In this document: piece by piece, positions 34,587-43,414 of the stretch
How the letters are laid out: each line of letters opens with the position of its first letter
Numbering within the stretch: position 1 is the stretch's first letter
Source of the DNA: Rhizobiaceae bacterium MnEN-MB40S
Lineage (GTDB): Bacteria; Pseudomonadota; Alphaproteobacteria; Rhizobiales; Rhizobiaceae
Assembly: GCA_024343425.1 (NCBI GenBank)
Contig: BRLC01000022.1
Location: 1-55,457, forward strand
Direction of reading: 5' to 3'
Length of the DNA stretch: 55,457 bases
The notes under the pieces: generated by a model
Databases searched by the model: none
Told to the model about the DNA's origin: nothing
What the model saw: the letters and a program-made list of their open reading frames with translations, nothing else
Program-made: the position numbers and the translations under genes

Positions 34587-35368
34587 TGACGGGTGAAGGG
34601 AAATTGTCCGAGAGGCTCGCCGGCAAGGTCGCCGTGGTCACAGGCGCCGGCAGCGGCATCGGTCAGGGGTGCGCGCTGATGTTCGCCCGCCATGGCGCGA
34701 CGGTTTGCGCCGTCGATATCGACCGGGCCTCGCTCGACGAAACCGTCCATACGGCTGAAGGCGAAGGCAACGCCATTAAGGCTTACGAGGCGGATCTGAC
34801 GGATCCTGCGGCCGTCGCGGCGCTTGTTGCGAAGATCGCAGGAGACAACAGACGGATCGACGTGCTCGTCAACGCCGCGGCCGTCGCGGAATTCGTCTGG
34901 ATCGAGGAGATGGATTACGAGACGCACTGGCGCCGCACGCTGAGGGGCGAACTGGACACGGTGTTCCTGATGACGAAGCAGGCATGGCCGCACATGAAGG
35001 CGTCCGGTGGCGGCTCGATCGTTAATCTGGCCTCGGCGAACGCCTATGTCGCTCTCAAGGATTCACCGGCGCTCGCGCACACGGCGGGCAAGGGCGGCGT
35101 GCTCGCAATGACGCGACAGCTCGCCATGGAAGGCGGGCCGCATGGGATACGGGCGAATTCCATCTCGCCAGGAATGATCGTCACTTCGGCGACGAAACCG
35201 GTCCTTGAACGGCCCGAGCTGCTGGCCGCCGTGCATGAGAAGCTTATGGTGGATCGACTTGGCAAGCCGGAAGACATCGCCTGGTTGGCTGTTTATCTGG
35301 CGTCGGACGAATCGACCTATGTCACCGGCGCCGATTTTCGCGTCGATGGCGGGGCGCTCGCATGGTAG
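34583..35368 (+). CDS. SDR-fold protein lacking the catalytic tyrosine
   Basis: 261 aa (ATG 34583 or 34586). NAD site VVTGAGSGIGQGCA is intact, but the usual NNAG is VNAAA and the YxxxK position reads H166-TAG-K170, so the catalytic Tyr is replaced by His. The Ser (NLASANAY) remains. It is either a non-classical catalyst or a partner of the SDR encoded just upstream, with which it overlaps by four bases. The C-terminus DGGALAW is normal, so this is not a decayed gene. Confidence 0.85.
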   Translation: MMTGEGKLSERLAGKVAVVTGAGSGIGQGCALMFARHGATVCAVDIDRASLDETVHTAEGEGNAIKAYEADLTDPAAVAALVAKIAGDNRRIDVLVNAAAVAEFVWIEEMDYETHWRRTLRGELDTVFLMTKQAWPHMKASGGGSIVNLASANAYVALKDSPALAHTAGKGGVLAMTRQLAMEGGPHGIRANSISPGMIVTSATKPVLERPELLAAVHEKLMVDRLGKPEDIAWLAVYLASDESTYVTGADFRVDGGALAW

Positions 35369-35403
35369 GGACCTGACCGACGGACAAAGGCAGGAGATTG
35401 CAT

Positions 35404-35709
35404 ATGATCATTGAAGTGGCGTCCATCAAGGTTACGGCCGGAGACGAGGCGCGGTTCGAAGCGGCTTTCCGGGAAGCAGTCGACGTCTTTCGGCAGGCAA
35501 AGGGCTGCAAGGGACTGCATTTGCAGCAGTGCATCGAGGCGCCGGAACTCTATCAGGCGATCATCCGCTGGGAGACCCTGGAAGCCCATACCGTCGACTT
35601 TCGCGAGTCGGAGCTGTTTCAGCAGTGGCGCAGCCTGGTCGGCCCCTTCTTCGCCGAGCCGCCGTCGGTCCATCACTTCAGGATAGCTGTCGAACGCGCC
35701 GACTTCTGA
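35404..35709 (+). CDS. Antibiotic biosynthesis monooxygenase (ABM) domain protein
   Basis: 101 aa from the ATG at 35404 (an in-frame TTG two codons earlier is less likely), with AGGAG upstream. The dimeric ferredoxin-like ABM fold is recognised from IIEVASIKVTAGDEARFEAAF, GLHLQQCIEAPELYQAIIRWE and HTVDFRESELFQQW. Members are cofactor-free monooxygenases for quinols, or isomerase-like accessory proteins. Last gene of the operon. It abuts the SDR at 35710 tail to tail, with no base between the stop codons. Confidence 0.85.
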   Translation: MIIEVASIKVTAGDEARFEAAFREAVDVFRQAKGCKGLHLQQCIEAPELYQAIIRWETLEAHTVDFRESELFQQWRSLVGPFFAEPPSVHHFRIAVERADF

Positions 35710-36480
35710 TCAGTCTCCGATGACCGTGCCGCCGTCCACGACGAGATTGTGGCCGGTGACAAAGGCGCCGGCCGGCGAGGCGAGGAAAACGGCGGCGCCG
35801 GCGATATCCTCCGGTTTTCCCACCCGGCGCAACGGCGTTTTCAGGATGCGTGGTCCAAGGATATCCGGATTGCCGGTCATCGGCTTCGAAAACTCCGTAT
35901 CTATCAGGCCCGGTGAAATTGCGTTGACGCGCACATTGTCCGGGCCGAATTCGACGGCGTAGTTGCGGGCAAGCTGGGCGATTGCGGCTTTCGAAAGGGC
36001 ATAGATCCCGATCTTTGCGTTTCCGCGCAGGCCGGAAAGGGACGATGTAAGGATGACCGCGCCGTCTTTCCTCTCCGCCATGCCCGGAAGTATGCGGTTG
36101 CAGAGCTGAACCACGCTGCGCAGATTGATGCGCATGATAGCGTCATATTCGTCGTCCGTCGCCTCGGTCAGCGATCCGAAATGCGGGTTGATCCCGGCGT
36201 TGCAGACAAGAATGTCGATCGGTCCGAAGCCTGCTTCGGTTTCGGCCACAAGTCGGTCGAGTTCGGCGTCCACGCCCACGTCGCAAGGAATAGACAGGAC
36301 CTCGATGCCTTCCCGCGCAATCTCCTTTCGCGCGGCTTCGCATCCGGCGGGTTCATTGCTTGAAATGACGACGCGCGCGCCTGCGCGGCCCAGTTCGTGC
36401 GTCATGGAGAAACCCAGGCCGCGATGGGAGCCGGTTACCAGGGCCGTCTTGCCCGTAAGATCAAACAGCGCCGACGCCAT
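35710..36480 (-). CDS. Short-chain dehydrogenase/reductase
   Basis: 256 aa from the ATG at 36480 (MASALFDLTGK), which has AAGGAG about 8 nt upstream; the in-frame ATG at 36501 overlaps operator 5. Classical SDR: ALVTGSHRGLGFSM, NAGI, Ser in LTSSLSGL and Y-ALS-K, ending VDGGTVIGD. Probably a hydroxy acid or cyclic alcohol dehydrogenase. Single-gene unit under operator 5. Confidence 0.88.
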   Translation of the reverse strand: MASALFDLTGKTALVTGSHRGLGFSMTHELGRAGARVVISSNEPAGCEAARKEIAREGIEVLSIPCDVGVDAELDRLVAETEAGFGPIDILVCNAGINPHFGSLTEATDDEYDAIMRINLRSVVQLCNRILPGMAERKDGAVILTSSLSGLRGNAKIGIYALSKAAIAQLARNYAVEFGPDNVRVNAISPGLIDTEFSKPMTGNPDILGPRILKTPLRRVGKPEDIAGAAVFLASPAGAFVTGHNLVVDGGTVIGD

Positions 36481-36502
36481 GAACGAAAGCTCCTTCTGCA
36501 TT

Positions 36503-36518
36503 TTGGTTGGTCGACCAA
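36503..36518. promoter_or_regulatory. Operator 5, TTGGT-N6-ACCAA
   Basis: TTGGTTGGTCGACCAA, which contains the perfect inner palindrome TTGGTCGACCAA (36507-36518). It lies 22 nt upstream of the SDR ATG at 36480. Confidence 0.82.
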
Positions 36519-36562
36519 TTACTAGAAGAGCCAGAGATCACTGTCAAAGGAATCGAGTCAGC

Positions 36563-37246
36563 TCAGGAAAGATCCGAAAGGCCTTCCAGACCCTTCACCA
36601 CGAATTTGAGCAGAACCGGGTAGGCGTCGTCGAGTTGGTCGGCCGACACGGTTCCTGACGTGATGGCGTCCACGCGCCGGTTTTTCGACAGCGTTTGCAA
36701 CATGGCGACGAGCGCGAGCGAAAAACCGCGGATCAGAACCGGTTCGGGCGCGCGTGGAAGCTGGATTCGCAACTGGTCCAGGAACAGCGCCGCGGTTTCG
36801 TCGAAATTCACATGCAGCAGATCGAGCCAGCGATTGGATTGTCCGAGTTGCGCCAGGATGAGCAGGTAGGACTGCCAGCCTTCCGAACCCTTGATCATCT
36901 GTTCGAACAGCGGATGCATGAAGGCGTCGAGGATCGTTTCCGTGCTGAGATTTCCGTCGTCTTCCAGCGCCTTCAGCCGCTCGCGACGCATGGCGCACAA
37001 AATGTCGGCCCGCCGTCCGACCACTTCCGCGAACAGCTTTTCCTTTGTCCCGAAATGGTAGCTGGCCAGCGCCAGCGTGACGTCGGCTTTCTGGGTGATG
37101 TCGCGGAGGGACACGGTGTCGAAGGTGCGTTCGCCGAACAGCAATTCGGCGGCGTCCAGGATCTTGTCCCGGGTGTTGTCGGCGCCGGATTTCTGCGTCG
37201 ACCTGCGCCTGCTTGGCGATGTCGTCGCCTTTGCCTTCTCGCTCAT
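36563..37246 (-). CDS. TetR family transcriptional regulator
   Basis: 227 aa. A basic N-terminal tail (KATTSPSRRRSTQKS) precedes a TetR HTH: TRDKILDAAELLFGERTFDTV and ITQKADVTLALASYHFGTKEKLF. The C-terminal region has a large predicted helical domain. It lies 36 nt after the LysR gene on the same strand, so the two regulators may be co-transcribed. A lone half-site TTTGGTTG occurs near 37268. It could be a second reader of the island operator. Confidence 0.92.
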   Translation of the reverse strand: MSEKAKATTSPSRRRSTQKSGADNTRDKILDAAELLFGERTFDTVSLRDITQKADVTLALASYHFGTKEKLFAEVVGRRADILCAMRRERLKALEDDGNLSTETILDAFMHPLFEQMIKGSEGWQSYLLILAQLGQSNRWLDLLHVNFDETAALFLDQLRIQLPRAPEPVLIRGFSLALVAMLQTLSKNRRVDAITSGTVSADQLDDAYPVLLKFVVKGLEGLSDLS

Positions 37247-37282
37247 TGATCCCCGTATCCTGTCTTGTTTGGTTGATCCTGT

Positions 37283-38203
37283 TTAGCTGTCTGCGCCGTT
37301 CCCGTCACCTGCCTGGGCGACAAGGGTGTTGACAACCCACATCAGCCCTTCGTCGGTTCCGTTCGATGCCTTCCATTGAATCACTTCGACGATCTTTGGA
37401 AGGTCGATCGGCAACGGATCGATCCTGAGCGGCAACATGCGTGCGTAGATGGCGGCGAGCCGCGAGTGCATGAGGCTGATGCGCTCGGTGCCGGCTATCA
37501 GGAACGGAACAACATTGTATCCCGATACGCGGATCGAACGGGCCGGCGCGCGTCCGAGGCTCTGCCGCAGCCAGTCGAAGGCCGACTGGACGCGCTGTCT
37601 CTCGAATTCCACCACGACATGGGGAAGGCTGCCCAGCGCATCCGCGTCCAGCCCGTTTGCCAGGCGCCGGTTATCGCGCCAGGCGACGCAGACATATTCG
37701 TCTTCGAACAGGCGGACGTGCGGGTTGTCCGGCGCAGCATAAATCTCCGGAATGACGAGCAGCTCGATTTCACCGCGATCAAGCGTTCCGAATGGATCGC
37801 TGTTGACCGGAAGGATTTCGAACCGCATGCCCGGCGCCGCGCGCGCGATGGTTTTCAACGCAGGGGACAATCCGACGGAAAGCGCAAAATCCGAAGACAT
37901 GATGGACAGCGTGCGCCGTGACGTGGCCGGATCGAATTCCGGCCGGGTGAGCACATTGCGCTCGATACGCGACAGGACATCCTTGACCGCCGGGCCGAGC
38001 TCCGTGCAGCGCGGCGTCGGAACCATCCGGCGGCCGTTCTGCACGAGGATCTGATCGCCAAGCGCAACCCGCAGCCGGGCGAGCGCGCCGCTCATCGCCG
38101 ACTGGCTGAGATGCATGCGTTCGGCCGCGGCGGATACGTTCTGTTCCTCGATCAGCGCGTCCAGCGCAATCAGCAGGTTGAGATCGAGTTCGTTGAAACG
38201 CAT
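37283..38203 (-). CDS. LysR family transcriptional regulator, NodD-like
   Basis: 306 aa from the ATG at 38203 (MRFNELDLNLL); the longer frame to 38425 overlaps the divergent monooxygenase. HTH: LIEEQNVSAAAERMHLSQSAMSGALARLR, recognisably close to NodD-type regulators. The effector domain follows. LysR regulators of this branch respond to aromatic inducers. It is divergent from the FAD monooxygenase operon at 38319, its most likely target. Confidence 0.92.
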   Translation of the reverse strand: MRFNELDLNLLIALDALIEEQNVSAAAERMHLSQSAMSGALARLRVALGDQILVQNGRRMVPTPRCTELGPAVKDVLSRIERNVLTRPEFDPATSRRTLSIMSSDFALSVGLSPALKTIARAAPGMRFEILPVNSDPFGTLDRGEIELLVIPEIYAAPDNPHVRLFEDEYVCVAWRDNRRLANGLDADALGSLPHVVVEFERQRVQSAFDWLRQSLGRAPARSIRVSGYNVVPFLIAGTERISLMHSRLAAIYARMLPLRIDPLPIDLPKIVEVIQWKASNGTDEGLMWVVNTLVAQAGDGNGADS

Positions 38204-38265
38204 TTCTGTCGATGACCTATCAGTTTGGTCGATACATCCATTCGTAATAAATAATTTTACACGAT

Positions 38266-38281
38266 TTGGTCGGTCGTATAA
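38266..38281. promoter_or_regulatory. Degenerate operator copy in LysR-monooxygenase spacer
   Basis: TTGGTCGGTCGTATAA has a perfect left half but TATAA instead of ACCAA on the right. A further left half-site, TTTGGTCG, lies at 38224-38231. Binding is uncertain; LysR may be the main regulator here. Confidence 0.4.
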
Positions 38282-38318
38282 ACAAATTTTATAATTGCGG
38301 TCTTTCAGGGAGGAGAGA

Positions 38319-39443
38319 TTGACGAGCGTCGACAGAGTTTTGATCGTCGGAGGAGGCATTTCCGGACTGTGTCTGGCCATAGCCCTCGCCGATCGCGGCG
38401 TTGAAGCCGAAATCGTCGAAATCAAGGAGGAGTGGACCGTCTACGGCGTCGGCATCATTCAGCAGTCGAACGTCGTCCGGGCGATGGCCGACCTCGGCAT
38501 CGTCGACAAATATCTCGATGCGGCCTTTCCCTTCGAACACCCTTGCCTCTACGGGCCGGACGGCTCGCTTCTGGCGAAGCTTCCGGCGCTTCGTCTCGCG
38601 GGGCCCGACTATCCGGCCAATCTCGGCGTGTCGCGCCCGGCGCTCCACAAGGTGCTGACGGCGGAAGCCGAGGCCCGCGGCGTGCGCGTGACGCTGGGCC
38701 AGACAGTGAGCGATCTGGCGTCTGACGACTCGGGCGTCACCGTCACCTTCGCCGACGGCGCGACGGACCGTTACGACGTCGTGGTCGGCGCCGATGGTCT
38801 CAATTCCAAGGTTCGGGATATCCTTTTCGGCGACGCCTACGAGCCGCGCTTCACCGGCCAGGCCGTGTGGCGGCACAATTTCCCACGCCCGGAAGCGATG
38901 GATCACCTCTGCGCCTATCCCTCGCCCGAGGGCAACGCCGGTCTGTGTCCGCTCTCCGAGGACCTGATGTACATGTTCGTCACCTCGGTCGAGCCGGGCA
39001 ATCCGCGCATGTCGAAAGAGGACCTGCCGGCGCTGATGCGCGACAGGCTGAAGAGCTATTCCGGCGTCATCGGCGAATTGCGCGACCAGATCAGCGACCC
39101 GGACGAGGTCGTCTACAAGCCCATGGAGGTGGTTTTCGTCGCGGAGCCCTGGTTCAGGGGCCGCGTGATCCTTATTGGCGACGCTGCGCACACGACGACG
39201 CCGCACCTTGCCCAGGGCGCCGGCATGGCGATCGAGGACGCCGTCGTCCTGGCGGAGGAACTGACTGGCAAATCAACGGTGAACGACGCCTTCGCAGCGT
39301 TCCACGAGCGCCGCTACGAGCGTTGCAAGACCCTGTGTGAGGCGTCGGTGCAGGTTGGCGATTGGGAAATCAGCCATTCGCCCGACGCCGATCACCAGGG
39401 CATGCTTGTGAAAATGATAACACTCGCCGCACAGCCCATCTAG
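38319..39443 (+). CDS. FAD-dependent aromatic monooxygenase (group A hydroxylase)
   Basis: 374 aa from the TTG at 38319, directly after GGGAGGAG. Three hallmark motifs of single-component flavin hydroxylases are present: VLIVGGGISGLCLAIAL (FAD), VVGADGLNSKVR (DG motif) and VILIGDAAHTTTPHLAQGAG (GD motif). It hydroxylates a phenolic ring using NAD(P)H and oxygen, which would supply the diol needed for ring cleavage. First of three genes ending in a glutathione transferase. Confidence 0.9.
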   Translation: MTSVDRVLIVGGGISGLCLAIALADRGVEAEIVEIKEEWTVYGVGIIQQSNVVRAMADLGIVDKYLDAAFPFEHPCLYGPDGSLLAKLPALRLAGPDYPANLGVSRPALHKVLTAEAEARGVRVTLGQTVSDLASDDSGVTVTFADGATDRYDVVVGADGLNSKVRDILFGDAYEPRFTGQAVWRHNFPRPEAMDHLCAYPSPEGNAGLCPLSEDLMYMFVTSVEPGNPRMSKEDLPALMRDRLKSYSGVIGELRDQISDPDEVVYKPMEVVFVAEPWFRGRVILIGDAAHTTTPHLAQGAGMAIEDAVVLAEELTGKSTVNDAFAAFHERRYERCKTLCEASVQVGDWEISHSPDADHQGMLVKMITLAAQPI

Positions 39444-39476
39444 GGCGCGTCGGCGCAAAACGGAGGATGTTGAAGA

Positions 39477-40085
39477 ATGAAAGTGGCACTGATCGGAGCG
39501 ACCGGAAAAGCCGGTTCACGGGTTCTCGCCGAACTGGTTCAGCGGGGTCATGCGGTGACGGCGATCGTGCGTCATCCCGAGAATGTGGAGACATCTGACA
39601 AGGTCGCGGCCCATGGCGTCGACGGTTCGAAACAGGCGCTCGTCGACGCCATCCGGGGCCATGACGCGGTTGTCAGTTCCGTCCGTTTCGTCGATCTCGA
39701 TCCGGACATCCTCGTGCCCGCAGTCCAGGAATCCGGCGTCAAGCGCTATCTCGTCGTCGGCGGCGCCGGCAGCCTGCTGCATCCGGACGGAACGCAGGAA
39801 GTCGACCAGCCGGGTTTTCCGGATGTCGCAAAGCCCAACTCCAATCGCGGCACGGATCTTCTGAACCTGCTGAAAGCGAGCAGCGATCTCGACTGGACTT
39901 TCATATCGCCGCCGCGCATGTTCATTCCCGGCGAGCGCACCGGCGAATTCCGCTATGGCAAGGACCACATGCTGATGAAGGATGATCAGCCGACGTCCAT
40001 TTCCTTCGAGGATTTTGCAATCGCGCTGGTCGATGAAATGGAAAAGCCGGAGCGTGTCCGCGAGCGATTCACGGTTGGATATTGA
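39477..40085 (+). CDS. NAD(P)-binding protein, NmrA/atypical SDR-like
   Basis: 202 aa. It begins MKVALIGATGKAGSRVLAEL, a GxxGxxG Rossmann motif of atypical SDRs, followed by VRHPENV and YLVVGGAGSLLHPDG. The family includes NAD(P)H-dependent quinone or flavin reductases and redox sensors. It is sandwiched between a monooxygenase and a glutathione transferase, so a reductase for a quinone-like intermediate is plausible. The stop overlaps the next start by one base. Confidence 0.85.
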   Translation: MKVALIGATGKAGSRVLAELVQRGHAVTAIVRHPENVETSDKVAAHGVDGSKQALVDAIRGHDAVVSSVRFVDLDPDILVPAVQESGVKRYLVVGGAGSLLHPDGTQEVDQPGFPDVAKPNSNRGTDLLNLLKASSDLDWTFISPPRMFIPGERTGEFRYGKDHMLMKDDQPTSISFEDFAIALVDEMEKPERVRERFTVGY

Positions 40086-40876
40086 TGCTGAAACTCTATC
40101 ACGGCGCGAGCAGCGTTTGTTCCCAGAAGGCGCGTCTGGCGCTTTTCGAGAAGCAGCTCGAATGGGAAAGCGAATTGCTGGATCTGCCGTCGGGCGATCA
40201 GTTTCACCCGGACTATTTGAAACTCAATCCCGCAGCGGTCGTGCCGACGCTTGTTCACGACGGCTTCGTGCTGCCTGAATCGAGCGCGATCATCCACTAT
40301 CTGGACGGACTGGGCGATGCTCCAAAGCTGGTTCCCGACGATCCTGCGGCGGCGGCGGTAACACAATTGTGGCTCGTGCGCACGATCGGCGTGCACGAGG
40401 CCATCAATTCGATGACCTTCGCGACGGCGATCCGCGACGCGGAACTGCAGCGGCGAACGCCGGAAGAGCGCGAGCGTTGGCTGAGTTCCATCCCCAATCC
40501 GCAGATCGGCGAGAAACGCCGCGATCTGATGAAGAACGGGCCCGAATCCGTCTATGTGGACGGCGCGCTGCATACGATGCGCATGACCCTGTCCGCCATG
40601 AACGCCGCTCTGGAAGACGCCGCCTATCTGACGGGCGACGCCTATAGTCTCGCCGACACGGCGATGACGGCCTATATCGACCGGCTCGACAGGCTTGCGC
40701 TTGACGGCCTCTGGACGCAAACCGGTTTCGATCAGGTTGCGCCCTGGCTGGAACGCGTTCGCCAGCGGCCGAGCTACCAAAGCGCCGTCGTCGACTACAT
40801 TCCGGCGGAAATGGCGCGCATGCAGAGGATGAGCGGGGAGACGGCCTGGCCGGTCATCTCGAAGCGGTTGAACTGA
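40085..40876 (+). CDS. Glutathione S-transferase family protein
   Basis: 263 aa from the ATG at 40085 (TGATG overlap). Thioredoxin-like N-domain LKLYHGASSVCSQKARLAL, with the cis-Pro region in AAVVPTLVHDG and the ESSAIIHYL glutathione gamma-Glu site. The C-domain has DAYSLADTAMTAYIDRL. The SSVCSQKAR segment resembles bacterial GSTs used in aromatic degradation (ether cleavage or maleylpyruvate-type isomerisation). It could isomerise a ring-cleavage product. Confidence 0.88.
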   Translation: MLKLYHGASSVCSQKARLALFEKQLEWESELLDLPSGDQFHPDYLKLNPAAVVPTLVHDGFVLPESSAIIHYLDGLGDAPKLVPDDPAAAAVTQLWLVRTIGVHEAINSMTFATAIRDAELQRRTPEERERWLSSIPNPQIGEKRRDLMKNGPESVYVDGALHTMRMTLSAMNAALEDAAYLTGDAYSLADTAMTAYIDRLDRLALDGLWTQTGFDQVAPWLERVRQRPSYQSAVVDYIPAEMARMQRMSGETAWPVISKRLN

Positions 40877-40948
40877 ATTTTGGCAGGACGTCCGTACGTG
40901 TATTTCGGTTGACAAGCCGGCGTCGGATGCCCTTTAGTAAATAAAAAA

Positions 40949-40964
40949 TTGGTCGTTCGACCAA
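40949..40964. promoter_or_regulatory. Operator 6, TTGGT-N6-ACCAA
   Basis: TTGGTCGTTCGACCAA, extended to 18 bp (ATTGGTCG/CGACCAAT). It is immediately upstream of the ABC transporter operon, 5 nt before the ATG at 40970. Confidence 0.82.
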
Positions 40965-40969
40965 TCAAT

Positions 40970-41752
40970 ATGGGAGGGATCGTTGACGGGATCATGGGAA
41001 CGCTCATTCAGCAGATAGGCGTTGCTGTCGCCCTCATTCTCGTCTGGGCTCTGGGAGACGCGGCCGGGATCTATAATCCGGATGTTCTGCCTCCGGTTAC
41101 GGATGTGGCGCGCTCATTCGTCGCGGTCTGGTGGCGGCCCGAATTCCTTCCGGCGTTGTTCGGCACCCTGCGCGACGCCGTGATCGGCATCTTCGTCGCG
41201 GCGGTGATCGCCGTGCCGCTGGGCATTCTCATCGGCATGTTGCAGACGGTGGAAAGGGCGACGCGGACGGTTCTCGATTTTGGCCGCTCCTTTCCGGTCG
41301 TCGCGCTGATGCCGATACTCGTGCTCATCATCGGCGCCAACGAATTGATGAAAACCGTCACCATAGCAATCGCCTGCTTCTTTCCGATTCTCCTGCAGAC
41401 CATCTATGGCGCGCGACGGCTGGAGCCGGTGATCCATGACACCGTGCGCAGCTTCAGGATACCGTTTCATCTGCGCTTTCGGCGCGTTCTTCTGCCGGCC
41501 GCCGCCCCCTATATCGCCACCGGCATTCGCATCGCCGCCGCGGTTTCGATCCTCGTCGCCGTCGGCACGGAAATCATCATCCAGGTGACCGGCCTTGGCG
41601 CCCAGATCAACATTTCCCGCATCAACAACGAGGTGGCGATCTCCTTCGCCTATGTCATCTACGCCGGCCTGCTCGGCGTTCTTCTGACAGGGGTGTGGGA
41701 ACTTGCCGAAGGCTGGCTGCTCGCCTGGAACCGCCAGGCGGAAAGGGAGTGA
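40970..41752 (+). CDS. ABC transporter permease, NitT/TauT type (1)
   Basis: 260 aa from the ATG at 40970; the next in-frame ATG, 40994, is also possible because 40970 lacks room for a ribosome-binding site outside operator 6. Hydrophobic helices start at IGVAVALILVWALGD. The coupling loop region is GARRLEPVIHDTVRSFRIPFHLRFRRVLLP. It pairs with a second, homologous permease 4 nt downstream, so the importer uses a heterodimeric channel. Confidence 0.88.
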   Translation: MGGIVDGIMGTLIQQIGVAVALILVWALGDAAGIYNPDVLPPVTDVARSFVAVWWRPEFLPALFGTLRDAVIGIFVAAVIAVPLGILIGMLQTVERATRTVLDFGRSFPVVALMPILVLIIGANELMKTVTIAIACFFPILLQTIYGARRLEPVIHDTVRSFRIPFHLRFRRVLLPAAAPYIATGIRIAAAVSILVAVGTEIIIQVTGLGAQINISRINNEVAISFAYVIYAGLLGVLLTGVWELAEGWLLAWNRQAERE

Positions 41753-41756
41753 ACGC

Positions 41757-42557
41757 ATGAGCGCGCGCGACACATCGCAAAGCCGTATCCGCGCGATTAT
41801 CGCGCTTTGGTGGCTGCCGGTCGTGCTCGTCGCGGCCTGGTGGTTTTTCTCCGCCTCCTCGCAGTCGTTCTATTTTCCGCCGCTGGAGAAGATCCTCGCC
41901 GTGCTTTTGCGCGACCTCGTTTCGGGATCGCTGCTGGTCGATCTCTTCATAAGCGTCGGCAATATGCTGGCCGGTCTTGGCTTTGCGATTCTGTTCGGCG
42001 TGCTGTTCGGCCTGGCGATCGGCGAATACGGCGCCGTGCGGCGGGCGACGACGCCGACCCTGAATTTCCTCAGAGCCATTCCGCCGGCTGCGATCGTGCC
42101 GATCGTCATCATCGCGATGGGCATTGGCTCTGCTCCGAAGATCTTCATTATTGCGCTTGCTTGCTTCTGGCCCGTTTTGTTGAACACGATTGACGGCGTG
42201 CGCGGCATCCCCGCGCCGTTGATCGACACGGCGCGCGCTTTCCGCATACCGGTTGGCCTGCGGTTCCGCAGGGTGCTGCTGATGGCCGCTCTGCCGCAGA
42301 TCATGGCGGGAATTCGTGTCGCCGTCGCGGTGGCCCTGGTGCTGATGGTCATCAGCGAGTTCTTCGGCGCAAGCGCCGGCCTCGGTTTTTACATCAACGA
42401 AAGCAAGCAGCGTTTCGCCATGCCTGAAACCTGGGCCGGCACCGTTCTGGTCGGCATACTCGGATATCTCATGAGCGCTTTGTTCCTGCGGATCGAGCGC
42501 TGGATGCTGGGCTGGTATTTCCTGGAAGCGGGCAGTTCCGCGAAAACGGCAAGATGA
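41757..42557 (+). CDS. ABC transporter permease, NitT/TauT type (2)
   Basis: 266 aa from the ATG at 41757, 4 nt after the first permease. Helices at ALWWLPVVLVAAWWFF and later; coupling loop GIPAPLIDTARAFRIPVGLRFRRVLLMAALP. The shared wording of the two loops (TxRxFRIPxxLRFRRVLL) shows that the two permeases arose by duplication. Overlaps the ATPase start by four bases. Confidence 0.9.
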   Translation: MSARDTSQSRIRAIIALWWLPVVLVAAWWFFSASSQSFYFPPLEKILAVLLRDLVSGSLLVDLFISVGNMLAGLGFAILFGVLFGLAIGEYGAVRRATTPTLNFLRAIPPAAIVPIVIIAMGIGSAPKIFIIALACFWPVLLNTIDGVRGIPAPLIDTARAFRIPVGLRFRRVLLMAALPQIMAGIRVAVAVALVLMVISEFFGASAGLGFYINESKQRFAMPETWAGTVLVGILGYLMSALFLRIERWMLGWYFLEAGSSAKTAR

Positions 42558-43348
42558 CGGATGAATCGATGAACAGCATGAACCGCCCCAAATCCCTGGC
42601 AAAGCCGCTGGTTGTGGACCGGATGAGCAAGAGTTTTGGCGCCGTCGATATCATGCTCGACCTCAATCTGCGCGTCGAGCCGGGAGAATTCATCTGCATC
42701 GTCGGGCCGTCCGGCGTCGGAAAGACGACGCTTCTGCGCTGCCTCTCGGGCCTCGCTGCGCCGACGTCCGGCCAGGTGACGGTCGGCGGCGAAGTCGTGC
42801 GCGAGCCGCTCGACGAGATCGCCCTCGTCTTCCAGGACTATCGCGGTTCGCTGATGCCGTGGATGCGCACGCTCGAAAACGTCACGTTTCCGCTTCAGGG
42901 CAGGGGGATCGGTCGCGAGCAGCGCGACAGGACCGGTATGGAATGTCTGGCGGCGGTAGGGCTGGAAAACGCGGCGCGCAGCTACCCCTGGGAGCTTTCG
43001 GGCGGCATGCAGCAGCGCGTGGCGATCGCGCGAGCGCTTGCCTATGACGCCCACATCCTGCTGATGGACGAGCCTTTCGGATCGCTCGACGCGCAAACCA
43101 GGCTGGGCCTTGAAGACCTCGTCCTCGATCTGCGCAAGCGGCTCAATATCAGCATCGTCGTCGTCACGCACGATATCGACGAGGCCGTCTATCTGGCCGA
43201 CCGCGTTGTCGTTCTGTCGGGCCGGCCGGCCACAGTCGTCGACACCGTCACAGTCGATCTTGGTCTCAACAGAGACCAGCTGACCACGAAATCGGATCCG
43301 CGTTTCGTTCAATATCGAAACCGGGTCCTGAAGGAAATCATGCAGTAA
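42554..43348 (+). CDS. ABC transporter ATP-binding protein, NitT/TauT type
   Basis: 264 aa. Walker A GPSGVGKTT, Q-loop FQDYRGSLMPWMR, signature ELSGGMQQR, Walker B LLMDEPFGSLD and H-loop THDIDEAV are complete. Other in-frame ATGs lie at 42569 and 42578; the overlap with the permease stop favours 42554. It drives the importer of the catabolic island. Confidence 0.92.
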   Translation: MTDESMNSMNRPKSLAKPLVVDRMSKSFGAVDIMLDLNLRVEPGEFICIVGPSGVGKTTLLRCLSGLAAPTSGQVTVGGEVVREPLDEIALVFQDYRGSLMPWMRTLENVTFPLQGRGIGREQRDRTGMECLAAVGLENAARSYPWELSGGMQQRVAIARALAYDAHILLMDEPFGSLDAQTRLGLEDLVLDLRKRLNISIVVVTHDIDEAVYLADRVVVLSGRPATVVDTVTVDLGLNRDQLTTKSDPRFVQYRNRVLKEIMQ

Positions 43349-43414
43349 GAGTTTTCGCCAGTCACGGTTCCTCAAGGTGAGGGCCGGCTGGGCAATCCAT
43401 GGGAGGAAACTGAC

